Shown piece by piece: positions 8,663 to 18,231 of a DNA stretch of 64,000 bases. The notes under the pieces were generated by a model that was given only the letters and a program-made list of their open reading frames with translations, searched no databases and was not told the DNA's origin. The translations under genes were made by a program, and so were the position numbers. Every line of letters begins with the position of its first letter. Within the stretch, counting starts at the first letter, position 1. Source of the stretch: Solimonas sp. SE-A11 (GTDB lineage Bacteria; Pseudomonadota; Gammaproteobacteria; Nevskiales; Nevskiaceae). The stretch spans positions 58,923-122,922 of the forward strand of contig NZ_JAUASX010000016.1 in NCBI RefSeq assembly GCF_030345715.1, given 5' to 3'.

Positions 8663-9790
8663 GAACCAGAGACGGATGGTGTCGATCAGGCGGCGCCAGA
8701 AGCCGCCCTTCTCCACGTCCTGCAGCGCCACCAGCGGCTCGGTGCGCAGCACCTTGCCGTCCAGCGTCAGCGTCAGCGTGCCCAGCTTCTGGCCAGCGGC
8801 GAACGGCGCGATGGCCTCGCCCTCCTGCTGCCAGCTGGCCTGCACGCGTGCGGCTTCGCCGCGCGGCAGCGTGATCGCCACCGGCTTGAGCGTGCCCACC
8901 TGCACCTCGGCGGCGGCACCCTTCCAGACCTTGACCGTGCCGGCCGGCTTGGTCGGGCCCAGCAGCTGCGCGCTCTCGAAGAAGCGGAAGCCCCAGTTCA
9001 GCAGCTCCAGGCTGGCCTGCTCGCGGTAGGCCCAGCTCTTGGTGCCCATCACCGCGGCGATCAGGCGGCGGCCATCGCGCTGTGCCGAGGACAGCAGGCA
9101 GTAGCCGGCTTCCGAGGTGTGGCCGGTTTTGATGCCGTCCACGCTCGGGTCCTTCTTCAGCAGCAGGTTGCGGTTGGGCTGCTTGATGCCGTTGTAGGTG
9201 TAGTCCGGCAGCGCGAACCACTTGTACTCCGCCGGAAAGTTCTGGATCAGGGCGCGGCCCAGCAGCGTCAGGTCATGCGCGGTGCTGTAGTGCTGCGCGT
9301 CCGGCATGCCGGGAGCGTTGGTGAAGTGGGTGTTCTTCATGCCCAGCTTGGCGGCCTGCTGGTTCATCATCGTGGCAAAGGCGTCCTCGCTGCCGGCCAC
9401 GTGCTCGGCCAGGACCACGCTGGCATCGTTGCCCGACTGGGTGATGATGCCGTGCAGCAGCTCCTCCAGGCCTACGCGCGTGCCGACCTGCACGAACATG
9501 CGCGACTCCGAGGAGTCGATGCCCTGGCGCCAGGCCTTCTCGCTGACGAAGGCCGTGTCCTGCAGCTTCATGCGGCCCTGGCGGACCTCCTCCAGCACCA
9601 CGTAGGCCGTCATCACCTTGGTGATGCTGGCCGGCCCCACGCGCTGGTCCGGGTTGCTGGCCGCCAGCAGTTCGCCGCTGTCGTAGTCCAGCAGCGCGAA
9701 GCTGCTCGCCTCCAGCGCCGGCGGTGCCGGAATGGCCGCATGCAGGGACAGGGACAGGAACATCAGGGGCAGGGCGAGCAGGTGTTTCAT
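8657..9790 (-). CDS. dacC: D-alanyl-D-alanine carboxypeptidase (PBP5/6 family)
   Basis: 377 residues with a signal peptide, the serine-peptidase S11 domain and a C-terminal PBP5 beta domain ending in an amphipathic anchor (WRRLIDTIRLWFA). The active-site motifs are SITK (Ser55, Lys58), SGN (119-121) and KTG (221-223). It trims the terminal D-Ala from peptidoglycan pentapeptides in the periplasm. dacA and dacC cannot be told apart from sequence alone; the symbol follows the usual naming beside rlpA and lipB. It lies downstream of rlpA with a long perfect hairpin between them. Confidence 0.92.
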   Translation of the reverse strand: MKHLLALPLMFLSLSLHAAIPAPPALEASSFALLDYDSGELLAASNPDQRVGPASITKVMTAYVVLEEVRQGRMKLQDTAFVSEKAWRQGIDSSESRMFVQVGTRVGLEELLHGIITQSGNDASVVLAEHVAGSEDAFATMMNQQAAKLGMKNTHFTNAPGMPDAQHYSTAHDLTLLGRALIQNFPAEYKWFALPDYTYNGIKQPNRNLLLKKDPSVDGIKTGHTSEAGYCLLSSAQRDGRRLIAAVMGTKSWAYREQASLELLNWGFRFFESAQLLGPTKPAGTVKVWKGAAAEVQVGTLKPVAITLPRGEAARVQASWQQEGEAIAPFAAGQKLGTLTLTLDGKVLRTEPLVALQDVEKGGFWRRLIDTIRLWFA

Positions 9791-9870
9791 GGCTTTCTGG
9801 TCTTAGAAACGAACATTCACATTTTACCGCGATGCAGCAATGAAAGGCGTATTCCGCCCTTGCCGAGGGT

Positions 9871-9919
9871 GGCGAAGGAGCCGTCGCGAGCTCGGCGCGC
9901 TCGCGACGGCTCCTTCGCC
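9871..9919. repeat. Perfect 20-bp inverted repeat with 9-nt loop between rlpA and dacC
   Basis: The arm at 9871-9890 (starts GGCGAAGGAGCC) is the exact reverse complement of 9900-9919 (ends GGCTCCTTCGCC). The loop is 9891-9899. It starts 5 bp beyond the rlpA stop codon on the minus-strand transcript. No T-run follows on either strand, so it resembles a REP-type palindrome or mRNA-stabilising hairpin more than an intrinsic terminator. Confidence 0.85.
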
Positions 9920-9923
9920 GCAC

Positions 9924-10871
9924 TCACTGGAGCATCCATTCGGCGGCGTATCCTGAGCCACGCAGCCGGCGGCGCAGGTCAAACGCCGAGGCCTCGTCGC
10001 GGAAGGGGCCGGTCACAACACGATGCAGCACCTCGCCACCCAGGTCGGTGGTGATGACCGTGACGCCGGCAAAGCCCTTGGCCTTCAGCTCCTCGCGCAG
10101 CGCCACGGCATTGATCGGGTCGATGAAGCTGGCCACCTGCAGCCATCCCGGCGCCGTCGCGGGCGACGAGCGCAACTCGGCTTTCGGCACGGCAGGATCG
10201 GCCGGCGGAGCAACCGCGACCGTGGGGGGCGGGCTGTCGGCGGTCACGGCCTCGATCTCCACGTCGACGGCGCCGTGGTTGATGATTTCGAGCTTGGCGG
10301 CGGCGGCATAGGACAGGTCGATGATGCGGTCCTTGTGGAAGGGGCCGCGGTCGTTGACCCGCACGATGGTGCTCTTGCCGTTGGACAGGTTGGTGACCCG
10401 CACGTAGCTCGGCAGCGGCAGCGTCTTGTGCGCCGCGGTCATCTTGAACATGTCGTAGATCTCGCCGTTGGCGGTCTTGCGGCCATGGAATTTCTTGCCG
10501 TACCACGAGGCATGGCCGCGTTCGCGGAACGCGCCGGCCTCCTGCATGGTGCGGTAGGTCTTGCCGAACACTTGGTATTCCGGCGAATTGCCCGAGCGGC
10601 TGCGGGGCTCGTCCTGCGGCACCGCGTCCGGCGTCAGCTCGATGCCTGCCGGGATCTCCTCAGGCGCGGGGCCGCGGTCGCGCTCGCTCAGCGGCGCCGG
10701 GCCGGGGACGTAGTCCGGATTCAGACCCGGGGTCCGGGAGACCTTCGGGGTGATCTGCTGTGGCGGGGGCGGTACGCGCCGCGGTGTCTTGCGCTCCGGT
10801 GCCGGGGGGGCGGTGACGCAGGCCGTCAGCAAGGCGCAGAGCAGGACGACGCCCGCCGTGCGCAACCTCAC
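9924..10871 (-). CDS. rlpA: RlpA septal-ring lytic transglycosylase, SPOR-domain lipoprotein
   Basis: 315 residues: lipoprotein signal (LLCALLTAC), a Pro-rich linker, the double-psi beta-barrel domain (GHASWYGKKFHGRKTANGE, then VNDRGPFHKDRIIDLSYAAA) and a C-terminal SPOR domain (GWLQVASFIDPINAVALREE). RlpA cleaves denuded glycan strands at the division septum, and the SPOR domain binds such strands. The start is GTG at 10871, overlapping the mltB stop by 4 bp. The order mrdA-rodA-mltB-rlpA-dacC is the usual gammaproteobacterial envelope cluster. Confidence 0.95.
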   Translation of the reverse strand: MRLRTAGVVLLCALLTACVTAPPAPERKTPRRVPPPPQQITPKVSRTPGLNPDYVPGPAPLSERDRGPAPEEIPAGIELTPDAVPQDEPRSRSGNSPEYQVFGKTYRTMQEAGAFRERGHASWYGKKFHGRKTANGEIYDMFKMTAAHKTLPLPSYVRVTNLSNGKSTIVRVNDRGPFHKDRIIDLSYAAAAKLEIINHGAVDVEIEAVTADSPPPTVAVAPPADPAVPKAELRSSPATAPGWLQVASFIDPINAVALREELKAKGFAGVTVITTDLGGEVLHRVVTGPFRDEASAFDLRRRLRGSGYAAEWMLQ

Positions 10872-11872
10872 CTGGCCTCCGCCGCCAGCTGCTGCTGGAT
10901 GCGCTGCGCCAGCTGCGCCACGGCCATGGCGTAGAAGGTGCGCGGGTTGTAGGTCATCACGGTGTAGAAATTGTGGAGCGCCAGCCAGTACTCCTGGCTA
11001 CCGTCGTCCAGCGGCAGCTGGATGATGCCCACCGGCGTATCCGGCGGCAGATTCACGTCGATGGCGAGAAAGCCGGCACGCAGCAGGGCTCCGGCGTTGT
11101 AGGCGGTGGCCTTGCCGTTGACCTCCGTGCCCGCTGGCAGCGGCGCCAGCAGGCGGGCCGGGATGATCAGCGGCTCGCCGCGCTGCCAGGCCTGGCTGGG
11201 CCGGTAGCGCACGAAGTAGTTGCCGATGGAGCCGATCGCGTCCGGCAGCGTCCACAGGTCGCGCCCACCACTACCGTCGTAGTCCAGGCTCAGGCGGCGG
11301 TAATTGCTGGGCATGAACTGCGCCGCGCCCATGGCGCCGGCATAGGACCCCTTCATGGCCACCGGGTCCATGCGGAAATCGCGGCAGAACACGAAGAAAT
11401 GCTCCAGCTCGCTGGAGAAGAACGCCGAGCGGGTGGGGTGCTCGAAGCCCTGCGTGGCCAGCGCGTCGAGCACGCGGATGCTGCCGGTGATGCGGCCGTA
11501 GCGGGTCTCGATACCCAGGATCGCCGCGATCGCGGCCGGAGGTACGCCGAACTCCTCCTCGGCCCGGTCCAGGAACGGTTGCTGGTCGCGCAGCAGCGCC
11601 ACGCCGCCGTCGATGCGGCTCTTGTCGATGCGTGCGGAGTAGCGCGTCCAGGTCTCGGTGCGCTCCGGCGCCTTCTGCTCCATCTCCACCAGCTGTGGCA
11701 GGCGCTGCGCCTGGGTCAGCGCGGCCTTGACCGAATCCAGCTCGGCAGCGCTGAAGCCGTGCTCCTGGCGCAACTTCTCCAGCAGCGCAGCGGCCTTGGG
11801 ATGGCCGCTGTAGTCGGCCAACGCGGAAGTGGACAGCAGCAGCAGCGGGACCAGCGCGAGGGGAATTCGCAT
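10868..11872 (-). CDS. mltB: MltB membrane-associated lytic murein transglycosylase B
   Basis: 334 residues from the ATG at 11872, which overlaps the rodA stop (TGATG). The same frame stays open far upstream through rodA, but only the part after the ATG is real. A signal peptide ends at ALA; there is no lipobox, so the enzyme is probably periplasmic and soluble. The catalytic Glu lies in ILGIETRYGRITG. Family segments include YAGAMGAAQFMPSNYRRL and TAYNAGALLRAGFLAIDVNLP. It cleaves the glycan backbone to give 1,6-anhydro-MurNAc ends. Confidence 0.93.
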   Translation of the reverse strand: MRIPLALVPLLLLSTSALADYSGHPKAAALLEKLRQEHGFSAAELDSVKAALTQAQRLPQLVEMEQKAPERTETWTRYSARIDKSRIDGGVALLRDQQPFLDRAEEEFGVPPAAIAAILGIETRYGRITGSIRVLDALATQGFEHPTRSAFFSSELEHFFVFCRDFRMDPVAMKGSYAGAMGAAQFMPSNYRRLSLDYDGSGGRDLWTLPDAIGSIGNYFVRYRPSQAWQRGEPLIIPARLLAPLPAGTEVNGKATAYNAGALLRAGFLAIDVNLPPDTPVGIIQLPLDDGSQEYWLALHNFYTVMTYNPRTFYAMAVAQLAQRIQQQLAAEAR

Positions 11873-13017
11873 CAGTTTGCCAATAGCTTTCTGTGAGTAT
11901 GGATGGACATGAGCATACCGAAGCCCGCCAGCAGGCTCACCATGGAGGTGCCGCCGAAACTGAACAGCGGCAAGGGCACGCCCACCACCGGCAGCAGGCC
12001 GATGACCATGCCGATATTGATGAAGACATAGATGAAGAAGGTCATTCCCAGCGCGCCGGCGAGCAGGCGCTGGAAGCTGTCCTGCGCGCGTACCGCGATC
12101 CACAGGCAGCGCCCGACGATGCACAGGTACACTGCCAGCAGCACCAGCACCGAGATCATGCCCAGCTCTTCGGCGAACACGGCGAAGATGAAGTCGGTAT
12201 GCGCTTCCGGCAGGAAGTCGAGCTTGGCCTGGGTGCCCTCGAGCCAGCCCTTGCCGAACAGCCCGCCGGAGCCGATCGCGATCTTCGACTGCGTGATGTG
12301 GTAACCCGCGCCCAGCGGATCGCTCTCCGGGTCCAGCAGCGTCAGGATGCGCTTGCGCTGGTAATCGTGCAGGCGCTCCCACAGGATCGGCGCGGCGGCG
12401 CCCACCGCGGCCAGCGCGCCCAGGATCCAGCGCCACTGCAGGCCGGCGAAGAACAGCGTGAAACCACCGGCCGCGATCACCAGCATGGACGTGCCGAGGT
12501 CCGGCTGGATCATGATCAGCACCGTTGGCACGCCCAGGATCACCAGCGCGCCCAGCAGGGTCAGCGGGCGCGGCGGCAGGCGGCGGTGGTGCAGGAAGGC
12601 GGCCAGGGTCATCGGCATCGCCAGTTTCATCAGCTCCGAGGGCTGGAAGCGGATGAAGCCCAGGTCCAGCCAGCGCTGCGCGCCCATCGCATGGTCGCCG
12701 ATCACATCCACCAGCAGCAGCAGCAGCAGCGTCAGGCCGTAGAGCCAGGGTGCCAGCATGCGGTAGAACTCGGGCGGCGCCTGCGCCACAACGGCCATCA
12801 CGAACAGGCCCAACAGGAAACGCTCGGCCTGGTTCACCACCGCCGGGATCGAGTGGCCGGAAGCGGAATAGATCACGAACATGCCGGCACCGGCCACCGC
12901 GGCGAGCAGCAGCAGGAGCCACATGTCGATATGCCAGCTTTCCAGCAGGTCGGCCATGCCCGGCTCGGGCTTGTCGGGGCCACCGCGGCGTACGCGTGAG
13001 ATGACTTCGGTGATCAT
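11872..13017 (-). CDS. rodA: RodA (MrdB) SEDS peptidoglycan glycosyltransferase
   Basis: 381-residue polytopic SEDS protein with about ten membrane helices. Conserved stretches include [52 protein letters not shown] and a C-terminal [12 protein letters not shown]. RodA polymerises glycan strands of the lateral wall and works with PBP2, encoded 27 bp upstream. It overlaps mltB. Confidence 0.96.
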   Translation of the reverse strand: MITEVISRVRRGGPDKPEPGMADLLESWHIDMWLLLLLAAVAGAGMFVIYSASGHSIPAVVNQAERFLLGLFVMAVVAQAPPEFYRMLAPWLYGLTLLLLLLVDVIGDHAMGAQRWLDLGFIRFQPSELMKLAMPMTLAAFLHHRRLPPRPLTLLGALVILGVPTVLIMIQPDLGTSMLVIAAGGFTLFFAGLQWRWILGALAAVGAAAPILWERLHDYQRKRILTLLDPESDPLGAGYHITQSKIAIGSGGLFGKGWLEGTQAKLDFLPEAHTDFIFAVFAEELGMISVLVLLAVYLCIVGRCLWIAVRAQDSFQRLLAGALGMTFFIYVFINIGMVIGLLPVVGVPLPLFSFGGTSMVSLLAGFGMLMSIHTHRKLLAN

Positions 13018-13044
13018 GGAGCGGCTCCGAATCCGTCGGTCATG

Positions 13045-14982
13045 TCAGTCCTCCAGGTCCTCGGAGTGGACGTGCCCGCCGGCCGCGGCAGGCGCCACGG
13101 ACGTGGCGGGCGCCGGCGCGCCGGGGTTGTAGCGCACCTCGCCGAGCAGGTACATGTCCATCACCTGGCGCCCGATCGGCGCCGCCACCGCGCCGCCGTG
13201 GCCGGCGTGTTCCGCGATCACCGCCACCGCGATCTTGGGATCCTCGGCCGGAGCAAAGGCCACGAACAGCGCGTGGTCGCGCAGGTGCAGCGGGGTGGAT
13301 TCCAGCGAGCGTGCCTTCTTCTCGTCCTGGCGCATCGCCGCCACCTGGGCGGTGCCGGTCTTGGCGGCGATGCGGTAGGGCGAGTCGCGGCCGATGCGCG
13401 TGGCCGTGCCGCCGGGGGCATGGGCCACATCGACCATCGCGTCGATCACGCGCTGCCAGTTATGGTTGTCCTTCAGCTCGATGGCTTCCAGCGGCTCGGG
13501 CGGCACGCGGGTGACCTCGCGCGTGATCGCATCCTGCGTGGCGTAGACCACGTGCGGCTTGAAGCCCTTGCCTCGCATGGCGATGCGCGCCGTCATCTGC
13601 GCCAGCTGCAGGGGCGTGGTCAGGGTGTAGCCCTGGCCGATGCCGATGCTCAGGGTCTCGCCGGGATACCACTGCTCCTTGCGCCGGCGTAGCTTCCACT
13701 CGCGCGACGGGAACAGGCCGGCATTCTCCAGGGGCAGGTCCACCTCGGTCTTGTGGCCCAGGCCCAGGCGCGTCATCGAATCGTGCATGCGGTCGATGCC
13801 GAGCTTGATCGCCAGCTCGTAGAAATAGATATCGCAGGAGCGCATCACGCCGCCGACCATGTCCTGGAAGCCGTGGCCGGTGCGCTTGTGGCAGCGGTAC
13901 TTGCGGCTGGAGCCGGGCAGGGTCATCTCGCCGCGGCAGTAGACCCCGTCCTCCGGCGTCACCACGCCGTACTCCAGGCCCGCCATCGCCATCGCCGGTT
14001 TCACCGTCGAGCCGGGCGGATAGGTGCCCTGCAGTGCGCGGTTGAACAGCGGTCGCTTGGGATCGCTGGACAGGGCCTTGTAGGTCTTGGTGTCGATACC
14101 CTCGATGAACAGGTGCGGATCGAAGCCCGGCTTGCTCACCAGCGCCAGCACCTCGCCGGAGCGAGGATCGATCGCCACCACCGCGCCATCGAGTTCGCCC
14201 AGGGCCTGTTCGGCTACCAGCTGCACCTTCGAGTCGATGCTCAGGTACAGGTTGCGGCCCGGGTAGCCGCGGCGGTAGTCGAGTTCGCGCAGGGGCCGGC
14301 CGTAGGCATTGGCCTCGATGATCTTGGCGCCCGACTTGCCGCGCAGGGTGTCCTCGTGGCTTTTCTCCACGCCGGTCTTGCCGACCAGGGACAGCCCCTC
14401 GTAGGTGTTCTCCGGGGCCTCCGAGAGCTCCTTCTCGCTGATGCCGCCGACGTAGCCGATGATGTGGGCCCCGGAGGCCCCCAGCGGGTAGTTGCGCGTC
14501 AGGCCGGCGGAGACGTCCACCCCGCGGAAGTCATAGCGGTCCAGCTCGTAGCGCGCCAGCTCCTCCATGGTCAGGTTGTTGCGCAGCGGCACCGGGCGAT
14601 AGCGCGGCGTCTTGCGCACCCGGTCCTTGAAGCGGGCGATGTCCTGCTCGGTGAGCTGTACCACGCTGGACAGTCGCTCCAGCAGCGCGTCCATCTCCTT
14701 CACCTGCTCCGGCACCACCTCCAGCATGAAGGCCGGCTTGTTCTGCGCCAGTAGCGCGCCATGGCGGTCATAGATCAGGCCGCGCACCGGCGCTACCGGC
14801 ATCACGCGCATGCGATTGTCGTTGGCGCGCGACTGGAAGTACGCACTCTGCAGTACCTGCAGGTCGAACAGGCGTGCGATCAGGATGCCGGTCAGTGCCA
14901 GGCAGAAGAAGGTACCGAACAGTGCCCGCGCCAGGAAGGCCTCGCGCTCGCGGTGCAGGTTCTTGATGGAGCCGAGCGCCAT
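13045..14982 (-). CDS. mrdA: PBP2 (MrdA), elongation-specific peptidoglycan transpeptidase
   Basis: 645 residues: a cytoplasmic tail and one membrane helix (about 25-42), the class-B PBP pedestal domain, and a transpeptidase domain with the nucleophile in GSTVKPAMAMAG, SCD and KTGTAQVAAM. It crosslinks lateral-wall peptidoglycan with RodA and MreBCD. A Pro/Ala-rich stretch is present at the C terminus. The mreD stop lies only 7 bp upstream of its start. Confidence 0.96.
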   Translation of the reverse strand: MALGSIKNLHREREAFLARALFGTFFCLALTGILIARLFDLQVLQSAYFQSRANDNRMRVMPVAPVRGLIYDRHGALLAQNKPAFMLEVVPEQVKEMDALLERLSSVVQLTEQDIARFKDRVRKTPRYRPVPLRNNLTMEELARYELDRYDFRGVDVSAGLTRNYPLGASGAHIIGYVGGISEKELSEAPENTYEGLSLVGKTGVEKSHEDTLRGKSGAKIIEANAYGRPLRELDYRRGYPGRNLYLSIDSKVQLVAEQALGELDGAVVAIDPRSGEVLALVSKPGFDPHLFIEGIDTKTYKALSSDPKRPLFNRALQGTYPPGSTVKPAMAMAGLEYGVVTPEDGVYCRGEMTLPGSSRKYRCHKRTGHGFQDMVGGVMRSCDIYFYELAIKLGIDRMHDSMTRLGLGHKTEVDLPLENAGLFPSREWKLRRRKEQWYPGETLSIGIGQGYTLTTPLQLAQMTARIAMRGKGFKPHVVYATQDAITREVTRVPPEPLEAIELKDNHNWQRVIDAMVDVAHAPGGTATRIGRDSPYRIAAKTGTAQVAAMRQDEKKARSLESTPLHLRDHALFVAFAPAEDPKIAVAVIAEHAGHGGAVAAPIGRQVMDMYLLGEVRYNPGAPAPATSVAPAAAGGHVHSEDLED

Positions 14983-14989
14983 GGGGCTC

Positions 14990-15469
14990 TCACTCCTCTT
15001 CCGGCGGCTGCCGGATGAGCTCCATGACGGCGTAGACCAGTGGCCAGAACAGCGAGGTCGAGACCACCGGCAGCCAGCGCAGCCAGTCGTCGCCGCGGTG
15101 CTGGGTCAGGCCGTCGATCCAGAACATCAGGAAGGCGTAGGCCGTCCAGGCCGGGATCAGTGCCAGCGTGGCCTGCCACAGCGGGAACAGCACGAAGAAA
15201 GCGCGCAGGCGGGCCACCAGGTAGGTGACCAGCACGAAGCCCAGCGCATGCTGCCCGAGCACGCTGCCGAACAACACGTCACAGCATAGCCCGATCAGGA
15301 AGGCCGGCAGCAGCACCGGCACGCGCGGCTCGCGCAAGGCCCAGTACGACAGCACGAGCGGAATCCACAACGGCCGCGCGGCCGCCAGCCAGTCCGGCAG
15401 CAGCACCATCTGCAGCACCAGGGCCAGCAGCAGGCTGATCAGGAAGCCTGCGTTGAGCAGGCTGGTCAT
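14990..15469 (-). CDS. mreD: MreD rod-shape-determining membrane protein
   Basis: 159 residues with about five membrane helices and the family segments LLPAFLIGLCCDVLFGSVLGQHAL and LALIPAWTAYAFLMFW. MreD is an inner-membrane part of the elongasome and binds MreC. It overlaps the end of mreC by 4 bp and is followed by mrdA after 7 bp. Confidence 0.94.
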   Translation of the reverse strand: MTSLLNAGFLISLLLALVLQMVLLPDWLAAARPLWIPLVLSYWALREPRVPVLLPAFLIGLCCDVLFGSVLGQHALGFVLVTYLVARLRAFFVLFPLWQATLALIPAWTAYAFLMFWIDGLTQHRGDDWLRWLPVVSTSLFWPLVYAVMELIRQPPEEE

Positions 15470-16581
15470 CGGCCGGCGCCCGGAGCGGCCGGCGCGGGCG
15501 CCGGCTGGGGTGCGGGGCGCGGGGCGGCGGCAGGCACTGGGGCAGCGGCCGGTGCCGGGGTGCCGGCGCGCGCCGCAGGTGGCGGAGCCGCCGGCTGGGT
15601 CGCGGCAGGAGCCGTCGTGGCCGGCGTCGCCGGTGCGGCCGGCACTGCCGTGCCGGCCGCAGGCGCCTGGATCGGCGCTGGCTCCGCGGCCGGCATCGGT
15701 GCGACACGGGCCGGACTGGCCGCGCCCGTCCCGGTTTCTTCCACCCAGACCAGCAGGGTCTGGCGGCCCTGGTTCAGCTTGGCCGCCGGGTAGGCGTAGG
15801 CTTCCATGAAGTGCTCGCCGGCGACGTGCTTGACCTCGTAGACCTGGCCCACCGGGTAGCCGGAAGGGAAGCGGCCGCCCAGGGCCGAGGACACCAGCAG
15901 GTCCCCCACCCGGATATCGACGTTGCTGGGCAGGAAGGGCAGGCGCAGGCCCTTGCCGTCGCCGCGGCCCACCGCGATGGTCTGCAGGCCGCTGCGGTTG
16001 ATCTCCACCGGGATGCCGTGATCGGGGTCGGTGATCAGCAGGGCCTTGGCACTGCCCGGCGCCAGCTCGGTCACCTGGCCCATGATGCCGTGCGCATCGA
16101 CCAGGGCCTGCCCGCGGTACACACCCTGGCGTTCACCCTTGTTGAGGGTGATCTGGTGGCGGTACGGGTCCTGGTTGACGCTGACGATCTCGGCGACCAT
16201 CACGCGCTCCTTGAGCTGGCTGGCCGAAGACAGCAGTTCGCGGATGCGGCGGTTCTCGGCTTCCAGGGACTCGAGCTTCTGCAGGCGGGATTCGAGCACC
16301 AGCTGCTTCTGCACCAGCTCGGCATTCTCGCGTTCCAGGGAGCCGCGGGTATCGATGTCACCGGCGGCCTGCAGCATGCGGGAAGGCACCGAGGCCAGCC
16401 AGACCACCGGCGTCAGCAGCCATTCGACCGTGCCGCGGGTCGACTGCAGCCCTTCGCCGCGATAATCGTTGACCATCAGGCCGATGGCGCACAGCATCAG
16501 GAAGAACGCCCGCAGACCCACGCCCGGACCCCTCGGAAACAGGGGACGACGGTGGTTGCTGTCGTACAGGGTCGTGTTCAA
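15466..16581 (-). CDS. mreC: MreC rod-shape-determining protein with Pro/Ala-rich tail
   Basis: 371 residues: one membrane helix (about 22-40), a coiled coil (about 80-120), then the MreC beta domain (VSVNQDPYRHQITLNKGERQ, GQVTELAPGSAKALLITDPD, VGDLLVSSALGGRFPSGYPV). The last 90 or so residues are a low-complexity Pro/Ala-rich periplasmic tail. The annotated start is a TTG at 16581; no better in-frame start precedes the membrane helix, so the exact N terminus is uncertain. MreC scaffolds PBP2 and MreD. A good promoter (16625-16653) lies just upstream. Confidence 0.92.
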   Translation of the reverse strand: MNTTLYDSNHRRPLFPRGPGVGLRAFFLMLCAIGLMVNDYRGEGLQSTRGTVEWLLTPVVWLASVPSRMLQAAGDIDTRGSLERENAELVQKQLVLESRLQKLESLEAENRRIRELLSSASQLKERVMVAEIVSVNQDPYRHQITLNKGERQGVYRGQALVDAHGIMGQVTELAPGSAKALLITDPDHGIPVEINRSGLQTIAVGRGDGKGLRLPFLPSNVDIRVGDLLVSSALGGRFPSGYPVGQVYEVKHVAGEHFMEAYAYPAAKLNQGRQTLLVWVEETGTGAASPARVAPMPAAEPAPIQAPAAGTAVPAAPATPATTAPAATQPAAPPPAARAGTPAPAAAPVPAAAPRPAPQPAPAPAAPGAGR

Positions 16582-16624
16582 GTTGCGCGCGTTTAGTAAG
16601 AAATGTCAATGAATCATCACGCGC

Positions 16625-16653
16625 AGCATAGTCCTGAAGCCCCTGGGGTGCAA
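16625..16653 (-). promoter_or_regulatory. Candidate sigma-70 promoter for mreCD
   Basis: On the minus strand TTGCAC (16648-16653) and TATGCT (16625-16630) are separated by exactly 17 bp. It lies in the 169-bp gap between mreB and mreC and would start transcription about 37 nt before the mreC start. This allows mreCD-mrdAB expression apart from mreB. Confidence 0.6.
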
Positions 16654-16750
16654 CGACTGTTGGAGGGCGGCAACGCCCTCTGGGTTCAGGACCTTGTTTT
16701 GAGAGGCCGGGACCGGGGCTGACGCCGCCCGGCCCCGGCCCGCAGCCGCA

Positions 16751-17906
<1,156 letters not shown>

Positions 17907-18194
17907 ATGAGCCTGAGCCCCGAGCAGATCCGGCAGGTCGCCAAGCTGGCGCGCCTGGAACTGAATCCTTCCTTAACCGATGCCTATGCGGGCCAGATTT
18001 CCAACATCCTGGAGCTGGTCGGCCAGCTGTCGGCCGCCAAGACCGAGGGCGTGGGACCCATGGCCCACCCCCTGGACATGACCCAGCGCCTGCGCCCCGA
18101 CGAGGTCAGCCAGCCCGACCAGCGCGAGGCCTTCCAGGCCATCGCCCCGGCGGTGCAGGACGGCCTGTACCTGGTGCCGAAGGTCATTGAGTGA
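17907..18194 (+). CDS. gatC: GatC, subunit C of Asp-tRNA(Asn)/Glu-tRNA(Gln) amidotransferase
   Basis: 95 residues with the GatC signature near the N terminus (QVAKLARLELN), the segment DEVSQPDQREAF and the C-terminal GLYLVPKVIE. GatC wraps around GatA and stabilises the GatCAB complex, which amidates mischarged Asp-tRNA(Asn) and/or Glu-tRNA(Gln). It is followed by gatA after 37 bp containing a GC-rich stem-loop (18200-18217). Confidence 0.95.
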   Translation: MSLSPEQIRQVAKLARLELNPSLTDAYAGQISNILELVGQLSAAKTEGVGPMAHPLDMTQRLRPDEVSQPDQREAFQAIAPAVQDGLYLVPKVIE

Positions 18195-18199
18195 TTTTT

Positions 18200-18217
18200 G
18201 CCCGGGCCTGCCCGGGC
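18200..18217. repeat. Tandem GCCCGGGC palindromes in the gatC-gatA gap
   Basis: GCCCGGGC occurs at 18200-18207 and again at 18210-18217 with CT between. The pair can fold into a GC-only stem just upstream of the gatA ribosome-binding site (GAAGGA). It might tune GatA translation relative to GatC; it is not a terminator because the T-run precedes it. Confidence 0.5.
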
Positions 18218-18231
18218 TCTGAAGGACATCC

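Noticed and set aside
10868..12922. Single 684-codon minus-strand frame that could be read as one long protein
   Set aside because: Only the part after the ATG at 11872 encodes MltB; the rest is a shadow of rodA, which has its own conserved frame.
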